Assembly (NCBI GenBank): GCA_002296125.1
Contig: DBHI01000064.1
Coordinates: forward strand, 1-36,188
Direction: 5' to 3'
Source: Anaerolineales bacterium UBA832
GTDB lineage: Bacteria > Chloroflexota > Anaerolineae > Anaerolineales > UBA11657
DNA: 36,188 nucleotides
The notes below the pieces were generated by a model. It did not search any database, had not been told where the DNA came from, and worked only from the letters and a program-made list of their open reading frames with translations. The position numbers and the translations under genes were made by a program. Of the stretch, positions 26,014 through 33,900 are shown one piece after another. Each line of letters begins with the position of its first letter. Within the stretch, counting starts at the first letter, position 1.

Positions 26014-27090
26014 GTGTCAGTTCCCCTAAATATATCAGAGTGGGATGATTTTGTTGCTAGTTTTGAGCAGAGGCATCCTGAAAATTCATTTAGTACTCAT
26101 AATGCTCATATTTTACAGACTTCTGCTTGGGCTAATTTGAAATGCGAGTTTGGTTGGTCAGCTACTAGGGTAGTAGCACGATTACAGGGAAAAGCAGTGG
26201 CTGGAGCTCAGATGTTGTTTAGACCCTTACCTTTGGGGTTAGGTACTATTGCATATGTCCCTAAAGGGCCTTTAGTGAATTGGTCTGATTCTGCTCAGAG
26301 TAGTTATTTATTGTCTTTGTGTGATGAAATTGCTAGAGCGAACAGGGCTTGGTTTATGATCATAGAGCCAGATTTAGTTTATAGTAAATCATCCGGTATT
26401 ATTTTGGAAAAACTCGGTCTGCTTCCCAGTAAAGAATCTATTCAACCTACAAGGACCATCGTTATCAATCTAAATCAAGATTTAGAAACTATATTATCAA
26501 ATATGAAACAAAAAACACGTTACAACATTCGTTTATCTCAGAGAAAAGGCGTTAGTGTCCGAATAGCGACTCCAGCTACTATAAATGATGATTTGTTCAA
26601 GTATCAAAGTTTGCTTGAGACAACAAGTCAACGTAACAATTTTGGAGTACATTCGTCCAAGTATTATAAGAGTGTTTATGATTTGTTTGCACCTTCTGGT
26701 CAGGTTGCATTACTTATAGCTGAGTATAATGGTAAACCTTTGGCATCTTTAATGATTTTTGCATATGGGGGACGAGCTTGGTATTTTTATGGATCATCGT
26801 CCGGTGATGAAAGGAATCGTATGCCAACTTATGCTTTACAATGGGCTGCAATAGGTTGGGCTAAGGAAAAAGGTTGTCATAGTTATGATCTTTGGGGTGT
26901 TCCTAACGAGGATTTGGATGTTTTGGAGTCTGAATTTGCTGATAGACAGGACGGTTTATGGCCAGTGTATAGATTTAAAAGAGGTTTTGGAGGTAAATTG
27001 TATCGCAGTGTTGGTGCTTGGGAAAAAATTTATTCTCCCTGGGCTCATCGTTTATATCGACGTTTGAAGGTAAAGAGGTCTGGAGCGTAG
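26014..27090 (+). CDS. FemAB-type aminoacyl/peptidyl transferase, tandem copy 1
   Basis: 358 residues with the two-half GNAT-like FemABX layout. The first half has QTSAWANLKCEFGWSATRVVAR and LGTIAYVPKGPLVNW. The second opens with NMKQKTRYNIRLSQRKGVSVRIAT (about 165-187), then QRNNFGVHSSKYYKSVYDLF, LLIAEYNGKPLASLMIFAYGGRAWYFYGSSS, MPTYALQWAAIGWAKEKGCHSYDLWGVP and YRFKRGFGGKLYRSVGAWE. Fem proteins add amino acids from aminoacyl-tRNA to the peptidoglycan stem peptide on lipid II. Related proteins act on other acceptors in EPS loci. It is followed 2 bp later by a paralogue. GTG 26014 is chosen because a TATAAT ends six bases upstream. Confidence 0.9.
   Translation: MSVPLNISEWDDFVASFEQRHPENSFSTHNAHILQTSAWANLKCEFGWSATRVVARLQGKAVAGAQMLFRPLPLGLGTIAYVPKGPLVNWSDSAQSSYLLSLCDEIARANRAWFMIIEPDLVYSKSSGIILEKLGLLPSKESIQPTRTIVINLNQDLETILSNMKQKTRYNIRLSQRKGVSVRIATPATINDDLFKYQSLLETTSQRNNFGVHSSKYYKSVYDLFAPSGQVALLIAEYNGKPLASLMIFAYGGRAWYFYGSSSGDERNRMPTYALQWAAIGWAKEKGCHSYDLWGVPNEDLDVLESEFADRQDGLWPVYRFKRGFGGKLYRSVGAWEKIYSPWAHRLYRRLKVKRSGA
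27082..27085 (+). promoter_or_regulatory. Ribosome binding site that decides the start of femAB copy 2
   Basis: GGAG inside the last codons of copy 1, 7 nt before ATG 27093. It supports ATG 27093 over an upstream in-frame ATG at 27018 that would overlap copy 1 by 73 nt. Confidence 0.6.
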
Positions 27091-27092
27091 CG

Positions 27093-28178
27093 ATGCAAAT
27101 TACAAATCGGTTTGTTTATAATAAAGATGAATGGAATCAAATTTTGTTGCAATTGTGTGGTAATCAAATATTACAATCATGGGAATGGGGTGAGTTCAAA
27201 TCTTGCTATGATTGGACGCCACAACGTATTATTTGGTGTGACGATGGTGACTGCAAAGCAGCTGCTCAAATTCTCACTCGCAATAAGACTTTTTTAGGAA
27301 TAAATTTTAAGATTATGTATGTTCCGAGAGGTCCTGTATTGGATTGGAATGATAAGTATTTACTAGAAATAGTATTGAATGATTTACGTGATTTAGCAAT
27401 TTATGAAGATGCTGTTTTTGTAAAAGTAGATCCATATGTTACAGTTGGTCGTAGTATTTATTCCTATGATCAAGTTGATTTAGATAGCATTGGTGACATT
27501 GTTACACAACAATTTGAGCAAAGTGGTTGGCAAAAATCAAATCAGCAAATTCAGTTTCGTAATACGATGGTCTTGGATCTAGATGTAGATACAAACGATT
27601 TGTTGTTATCATTTAGTCAAAAAACTCGATACAATATTCGTTTGGCTACTCGTAAAGGTTTAGTGGTACGAAATGGTACGATTAAAGAATTAGATTTATT
27701 GTATGATTTGTATAAACTGACTTCTAATCGTAATGGTTTTGCAATTCGTTCACGGTCATATTATGTAGATTTATGGAAGTCTTTAATTCAATCAGGTATG
27801 GCACAGTCTCTAATTGTAGAGCATGATGGAGAATTTGTTGGTGCAGTTGTTTTATCTATATTTGGTGGGTGTGCAACTTACATGTATGGTATGTCTAGTG
27901 GATCTCATACTGAAAAGATGCCAAATTATTTGTTACAGTGGGAAGCGATTTTGAGGGCAAAAGAATTAGAGTGCAAATTTTATGATTTTTGGGGTGTGCC
28001 AGATTTCTTTGTTGAAGATGATCCTCTATGGGGTGTTTGGAGATTTAAATCAGGATTTAGAGGAGATGTAATTTATACTACAGGGGCATGGGATTTTGTA
28101 TGTAAATGGTTGCTGTATTGGCTGTATACAAATATAGTCCCAAGAATATTTTCATTCATTCGTATGAGAAATAGTTGA
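27093..28178 (+). CDS. FemAB-type aminoacyl/peptidyl transferase, tandem copy 2
   Basis: 361 residues, a paralogue of the preceding gene. Landmarks in the same order: QSWEWGEFKSCYDWTPQRIIW, KIMYVPRGPVLDWND, FSQKTRYNIRLATRKGLVVRNG, TSNRNGFAIRSRSYYVDLW, LIVEHDGEFVGAVVLSIFGGCATYMYGMSSG, MPNYLLQWEAILRAKELECKFYDFWGVPDFF and WRFKSGFRGDVIYTTGAWDFVCKWLLYWLY. Paired Fem proteins (FemA/FemB, FemX) usually add successive residues of an interpeptide bridge. Two adjacent, diverged copies suggest a two-step bridge or a heterodimer here. They are two bases apart with an internal Shine-Dalgarno, so they should be co-translated. The gene converges on the glycosyltransferase gene with 8 bp between stops. Confidence 0.9.
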   Translation: MQITNRFVYNKDEWNQILLQLCGNQILQSWEWGEFKSCYDWTPQRIIWCDDGDCKAAAQILTRNKTFLGINFKIMYVPRGPVLDWNDKYLLEIVLNDLRDLAIYEDAVFVKVDPYVTVGRSIYSYDQVDLDSIGDIVTQQFEQSGWQKSNQQIQFRNTMVLDLDVDTNDLLLSFSQKTRYNIRLATRKGLVVRNGTIKELDLLYDLYKLTSNRNGFAIRSRSYYVDLWKSLIQSGMAQSLIVEHDGEFVGAVVLSIFGGCATYMYGMSSGSHTEKMPNYLLQWEAILRAKELECKFYDFWGVPDFFVEDDPLWGVWRFKSGFRGDVIYTTGAWDFVCKWLLYWLYTNIVPRIFSFIRMRNS

Positions 28179-28186
28179 CGAATTTA

Positions 28187-29665
28187 TTAATAAGGTTTTT
28201 TCTGGATTTTTGTAATAATTAAGCTTGAGCCTTTGTTAGGCCTTGGAAATTCCAGTATGGTACTTAAATTAATGTTCAACTCGTTAACAGTTGCATTATC
28301 TTTTGGACTATCAATAATAATAACGTAGTTTTTATTATTGATAGTGTTTAAATAGGATTCAAGTTTGTCAGGAGGTGTCCATACAGGGGTAATTGGTGAA
28401 TTGGGTGGTAGGTATGTATTTAAACGTTGCTGGCCTCCTAGATCTAAAGTAATTAACAGTATATTTTCAGGTGATTGTTGATAGTATTTAGCTATCTCTT
28501 GAAAACCGTATCCAGAAGGCCATCCAGTGACATATTCCCATTTGTCTCTGTCAGGAAGTTGTAGTTGGTGAGGTTCATTCCAGGATATAGTTATGAACTG
28601 ATAGGCAGGGTACAAACTTATCCCAAATATTGTAACTAACAAAAAATTAAAGTTTTTTGTCATAGATTGCCATGATTTCCATGCTGTGGCTATACCCATA
28701 GACATTAAGATTACCATTTGCGTAGCATATGGAAGAATGAATCTTGCTTCTAAGAAACCGGGGTTAGTTGTTATTATGACAGCCACTAAGCCTATTAATA
28801 TGGTTATACCAATATATATACTGACTCTAGTATGTTTCCATATTGCTAGAGGTATTAAGATGAGTCCACCATACCATACTGAAGGAGTAAAAAGCGTCGT
28901 AAAGTAATTCCATAATATAGGAGCAGAAGTAATTGCTTGCTGCCACATATCGATAGGTCTGATACTGGTTTTTTTGTATAACAAATCTATACCCATGTCT
29001 GAGTTACCAATGAATTTCAGGATTATTATGACAGGAGTTAATAGTATTATTCCTAAAATATATGCATGTGCAGATGCGATAAAATGTTTCTTGTCTGATC
29101 TATTTAGAATGGCTGCTGCTATGAACGGAACAGGTAGAAATACAACAAATGATATTTTGGACAGCATTCCAGCAGCGATTGTCATTCCAACTATAATTTT
29201 GTTTTTTAACAAATATGGCTTGTAAGACAATTTGGTGCTTGACCACAAAAGCAATATGCTGCAGGTGGACATATAGGGATCGGCTAGGTACATTCTTTCA
29301 AAAAATGATATGTAAGGTAGCAATACGTATAAGATGCCGGATATGATAGATGCTTGTTTGGAATGTAATTGGTATGCTATAGATATTGTTGTTATAAATC
29401 CTATAACAGTGACCATTATAGTAGATGCACGTGCGATCCAGAGACTACTATTAAATGGCCAAAATAGAGATGTCCAAATTATATTGAAAAGACGTCCGTC
29501 GGATGCCGCATGAAAAGGTTGAATTTCCCAAACTAACCTAGCCCACCATATGTGGGCTGCCTCATCGAGGAATACTGCTAAAGCTTCTAGATTGTGTAAT
29601 CTAGTCCACCAGTAAATCCAAATGGCTACAATTAAAAAGATTTTCTTTTTTATTATATTTTCCAT
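28187..29665 (-). CDS. GT-C fold glycosyltransferase (GT39/ArnT-like membrane protein)
   Basis: 492 residues, about ten membrane helices. The first extracytoplasmic loop has LAVFLDEAAHIWWARLVWEIQPFHAASDGRLFNIIWTSLF: the acidic 'DE' pair followed by His is the catalytic-loop layout of GT39/GT83 enzymes using polyprenyl-phosphate sugars. RMYLADPYMSTCSILLLW is the second conserved loop. A short soluble C-terminal part (about 395-490, ILLITLDLGGQQRLNTYLPP ... NKNYVIIIDSPK) ends the protein. Donor and acceptor are unknown. Its start lies 13 nt inside the end of the upstream M20 peptidase gene, so translation is probably coupled. There is no own promoter visible. Confidence 0.8.
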   Translation of the reverse strand: MENIIKKKIFLIVAIWIYWWTRLHNLEALAVFLDEAAHIWWARLVWEIQPFHAASDGRLFNIIWTSLFWPFNSSLWIARASTIMVTVIGFITTISIAYQLHSKQASIISGILYVLLPYISFFERMYLADPYMSTCSILLLWSSTKLSYKPYLLKNKIIVGMTIAAGMLSKISFVVFLPVPFIAAAILNRSDKKHFIASAHAYILGIILLTPVIIILKFIGNSDMGIDLLYKKTSIRPIDMWQQAITSAPILWNYFTTLFTPSVWYGGLILIPLAIWKHTRVSIYIGITILIGLVAVIITTNPGFLEARFILPYATQMVILMSMGIATAWKSWQSMTKNFNFLLVTIFGISLYPAYQFITISWNEPHQLQLPDRDKWEYVTGWPSGYGFQEIAKYYQQSPENILLITLDLGGQQRLNTYLPPNSPITPVWTPPDKLESYLNTINNKNYVIIIDSPKDNATVNELNINLSTILEFPRPNKGSSLIITKIQKKPY

Positions 29666-30801
29666 TCACTGATTATTCCTGATAATAGAGCTGTTCTGTT
29701 AGAGACACTATTTAGTAGTAGATGTTCTTTTGAGGTATGGGCACCATCACCTAGAGGTCCTAGTCCATCCAATATAGGAACTTTATAATTGGCAATTATG
29801 TTGGCGTCTGACCCTCCTCCTGTTGATCCTTCCTTAAGCATTATTCCTAGATTTTTTGCAATTTGAGAGGCTTGTTTGAATGCAGCTGAAATTTCTGGTG
29901 TTTTAGGCATTGGATCTCTTTCTATACCACCAGTGATGAGAATTTTACTACCAGGTACATTTGATTTGAGATTGTCAATTATATTTGTAATTTTATTTGC
30001 TTCTACAATATTTCTTATACGTACATCTACTGCAATTTGACATTCCTCTGGTATTACGTTAGGACGTGATCCACCTTTGATTTCTCCTATATTTATAGTG
30101 GTACCTGTTTCATAGTTGGTTAAATTTTGCAGGCAAATTATTTGATGTGCCATTTCTTCAATAGCATTTATGCCCTCTTCATGAGCTGCACCTGCATGTG
30201 CTGATTTGCCTTTAGTGGTGATTGTGAATCTCATGACTCCTTTACGAGAAGTTTTGAGTTCTCCTTGTGAGAGTGCGGGCTCCATACATAAAACTAGATT
30301 AGCAGTTTTGCCGAAATGTTTTATTAATGGTCTTGATGAGTTTGAACCTATTTCTTCATCAGATGTAAGTAAAAGTGTGATTGGTGTGTTAGGCCAACGA
30401 TTGTGTTTTTGTAGAATTTGTAAGGCAAAAACAACTTGTACTAGGCTTGATTTCATGTCGATGATTCCTGGTCCATGCATTTTACCTTTATTGATGCGTA
30501 TAGGGTTGTCGTTGATTGCGCCTATTGGATGTACTGTATCCATATGACAAAGCACTACAATTCCTCCAGTCGTATTACCTTGTTCATCTGGCCAGGAAGC
30601 TACTATATTATTGCCTGCTATCTGTTGATAATCAATAGTAATTTCCGGATTAAGAGGTGAAATGATTTCTATCATTTTGTCACCTAATTGATCAATAGAT
30701 TGTTTGTCAGTTGATGGGGACTCTATCGATACTAGTTCTTCAATCATGACTTGCATTTGAGATATTTGTGTCTCAAATATTGCTGATGGAATTGGATTCA
30801 T
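29653..30801 (-). CDS. M20 family zinc metallopeptidase (carboxypeptidase G2-like)
   Basis: 382 residues with all dimetal ligands: His86 and catalytic Asp88 (LCHMDTVHP), bridging Asp115 (GIIDMKSS), Glu149-Glu150 (SDEEIGS; base and ligand), Glu174 (CMEPA) and the C-terminal His in GDGAHTSKEH. The dimerisation domain (about 185-295) has KGVMRFTITTKGKSAHAG and GGSRPNVIPEECQIAVDVRI. The ligand pattern with Glu (not Asp) at position 174 resembles the glutamate carboxypeptidase/CPG2 branch, so removal of a C-terminal amino acid from an acyl or peptidyl substrate is likely. There is no signal peptide, so it is cytoplasmic. Its stop overlaps the start of the glycosyltransferase gene by 13 nt. Confidence 0.92.
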   Translation of the reverse strand: MNPIPSAIFETQISQMQVMIEELVSIESPSTDKQSIDQLGDKMIEIISPLNPEITIDYQQIAGNNIVASWPDEQGNTTGGIVVLCHMDTVHPIGAINDNPIRINKGKMHGPGIIDMKSSLVQVVFALQILQKHNRWPNTPITLLLTSDEEIGSNSSRPLIKHFGKTANLVLCMEPALSQGELKTSRKGVMRFTITTKGKSAHAGAAHEEGINAIEEMAHQIICLQNLTNYETGTTINIGEIKGGSRPNVIPEECQIAVDVRIRNIVEANKITNIIDNLKSNVPGSKILITGGIERDPMPKTPEISAAFKQASQIAKNLGIMLKEGSTGGGSDANIIANYKVPILDGLGPLGDGAHTSKEHLLLNSVSNRTALLSGIISEWKI

Positions 30802-30836
30802 AAGTTGATTTTACCTTTGTATGTTAGATTGCAATA

Positions 30837-30865
30837 AGTTTAATGTTTTATTTTCGTTTCTACAA
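30837..30865 (-). promoter_or_regulatory. Promoter for the M20 peptidase-glycosyltransferase operon
   Basis: On the minus strand TTGTAG (30865-30860), exactly 17 bp, then TAAACT (30842-30837). The leader is about 30 nt, with AAAGG some 12 nt before the ATG at 30801. Confidence 0.45.
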
Positions 30866-30875
30866 TAAATTAGAG

Positions 30876-30902
30876 TTGACGATAGTATATACCTGTTATA
30901 CA
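30876..30902 (+). promoter_or_regulatory. Possible promoter for the FecR lipoprotein gene
   Basis: TTGACG (30876-30881) and TATACA (30897-30902) with a short 15-bp spacer. A second candidate closer to the gene is TTGTCT (30952-30957), 17 bp, TTTACA (30975-30980). Neither is strong, and no Shine-Dalgarno precedes ATG 30996. Confidence 0.3.
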
Positions 30903-30995
30903 CTTTTTGTTTCATTATTATTTTTTAATAAGCAATATAAATTTAGTGTGATTGTCTGATGTTTTCTAACTTGGTTTACAGTGGGTTTGTTGACA

Positions 30996-33900
30996 ATGAA
31001 GAAAAATAATAGTCGATATTTAATCAAAAACTATTCTGCTGTGAGATTGATTGTCACAGTTTATGTGGTAATTTGTATCTTGGTTACTGCTTGTGCAGGT
31101 CCTTCATCAACTTCTACAAGTGACACATCTGAGTCAAAGATAGAATCAACTAAAGTATCTGATATGTTGGAACCAACTGAGGTAGTTGTTCCTGTAGTTG
31201 AGCCTACAGTTGTTTCATCTGTTGAAGAAGAACCAGTAGAAGAAGCTGCACCAGTAGTTGAGACTATTGCTGAAGTACTTTTAACAGTATTGACTGGCAG
31301 AGTTGACTACATGTTACCTGATACAGAAGATTGGCAGCAGGCTCTTGGAGAAGAGATACCTTTACAGATAGGTACGCAACTACGAGCCTATCAACTATCA
31401 TCAGCACGTTTGGATCTAGCAGATGGATCAAAAGTGCTGATGAAACCTGTATCTAAAATAGGTATGACTACTTATGTTCATGAGCCTGAAACACCAGTAA
31501 CACAGGCTTTTGTGGATATTCCAGAGGGCGAGGCTGCTTTTGATGTGAATGGTCCTTTGGCAGGTGAAGATTCATCATTCTTAGTCAAAATGCCTACAGG
31601 TGTGTTTTCTGTAAATCCAGAGTCAGATGAAACTGAAAAATCTGTTGTAGAAACACCAGAGGAGCAGCCAGAACCTGAGGATGCAGAAGCTGCTGCAGAA
31701 AATCCAGTAATTGCATCTACAGAGGAAGAACTTAATTTAGCTGATGTGACTCTTAACGTTCTTTCTGGACGGGTGGATTTCTTGTTACCAGGTGCTGATG
31801 ATTGGCAGTTGGCAGATGGAGAAGCCTTTAGTATTGATTTAGGGACTGAGGTCAGAACTTACCAGCTTTCTATGGCTCGTTTGGATTTAGCAGACGGATC
31901 AAAGATTATGATGAAACCGACTTCAAAAGTATCGGTTACAAGTTATTTGCATGAACCAGCAACACCAGTAACACAAGCTTATGTTTCAGTTCCAGAAGGT
32001 GAAGCAGCTTTTGATGTGAATGGTCCTTTGGCAGGAGCAGATTCAACATTTATGGTAGAGATGCCTACAGGTGTTTTCTCTGTGACAGGTACTTCCTTTA
32101 CAGTAAATGCAGGAAATACCGATCAACCTTCTCAAATCAATTTGTTGGAAGGTAAAGTAGTAGCTGGTGCAACCATACAAAATACAGTGACTGGTGAGCT
32201 TGAGGCCATGTTTTTTGAGATGGAAGCTGGTGAAGATGGTGCTGCTATGAACTTTATGTCTTCTGAACAGGCTGCTGAAATCGTCTTAGAGAGTGGACAA
32301 GATACGGATGTACAACAGCAGGTAGCTGCTATGAGCATTATCACTTCACAAGGCAATGATGGTATTGAAGTAGCTGCTGAATCTGGATTAGCAGCAGCCG
32401 TGGAGCAGGGTCTGGAAAGTGGAACTGTGAGCGTGATATCTGAGGAACAACTTCAGGTTGTAGAGGATGCTGTTCAAGAAGGTGTTCTATCTGAAACAAC
32501 TCCAATAGTAATTGTATCAGATGAATTGGCTGAAGTTTTGTCATCCGAGCCAGGTGAGGATAGTATTTTAACAGGTACAGGTGTTGAGATTAAAACTGCT
32601 GTTGAGGCACTTACAGGAGATGATACGGCATCTAGAGAAGGTGTTATTGATAGTGCGTTACAAAGTTTTACTGATTCGTTTGAAGGACTACAGCCTACTG
32701 TAGTTACTGATGCGAAAGGTAATACTGTGAAGATCATGCCCCCTGACATTACTATCAATGCAGATGGAACGGCTAATGTGGAACCGGGTAAATTAGTGGA
32801 TGAGAATGGTGATCCGTTAAGTTCAGAGGTTTTAACTGTAGTGTCTGAAAGTAATGTCACAGTTTTTGATCCTATATCTGGTGAAGTTACTGAATTAGAT
32901 ATAACAGATGCTTTGGCTTTGCCAACTGCTGATCCTCTTGCTACAGCGGATCAGCGTGCCAATTTGTTAGGTGCTGAACTTTTTGAAGGACCACAACAGG
33001 CAGATTCGGATAATGGTCAGGTAATGTTTATAGCTGGGAGCACAGGAGTAAACCTGTTACAAGGGGAGGGTGTTGCTAGTGGTCTAGGTGTAGATGCTTT
33101 AACTGGTGAGTTGGTTCCTTTTGTTATGGAGGTAGAAGCCGGTACGTCCGGAACAGTCATTGAGATACCATCAGCTGACCAGCTTCCTATTGAGTTAAAG
33201 AAAAAAGGAACTGTAAGTGGTTTGCTTGATGCGCTAGGTGTTATTGCTGCCAGTGGTAAGAATATTTTAGAAGCTGTTGAGGAGAAAGGCCTTTTGCAGA
33301 CAGCTGGTGAATTATTGAACAGTGACAAAGCGACTGGATTGTTAGGTGCTAATGCATCTGGAGTGTCCGATGTAATAGCAGACAATTCCGAAGTTGTAGG
33401 TGATAAAGTGAAGACACTGGATTCAAAGACATTGCAAACATTGTCCGCAGCTGGATTAGCGGATGCATCTTTGGGAGCAGTGGGTATGGGTACTAAGAGA
33501 AGCACAGAACTAATTGACAGTACTGTGACTACAGGTGGACCTAAGCAAGAATCTCTGGTGAACAGTTTTATCGGTGATTTTACAGGACCAAAATCTGATC
33601 CAATCTTGGATGCAGATGGTAATGTGATTGGAGAAGTTCCACCACCAGCAGTTGTGTTTGATGAAAATGGTATTCCACAAGGTTTGATGCCAAGTACTCC
33701 AGTTGATTCTCAAGGCGAGGAATTTGACTTACAGGAGTTGGAGCAACTGACCAATGCTGGTGCAGGTGAGATATTTATGTTGGATCCTAATACAGGTGAA
33801 TCTGTTCCTGTAGGAGGTGGTCAAGTTGCTACTTGGGGTGTTCAGAATTTACTTGCTACCACTGATGCTCGTGGTGTTGGTCAACAATCAATGTTTCCTC

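Noticed and set aside
27018..27092. A longer start for femAB copy 2 at ATG 27018
   Set aside because: It would overlap copy 1 by 73 nt, adds residues with no family match and lacks a Shine-Dalgarno, whereas ATG 27093 has GGAG at the right distance.
32132..33713. Several open antisense frames (67-162 codons) on the minus strand within 32132-33713
   Set aside because: They lie opposite a continuous lipoprotein frame with clear FecR domains. Their products are Ser/Thr/Pro/Val-rich shadows of the acidic repeat coding strand and have no start signals.
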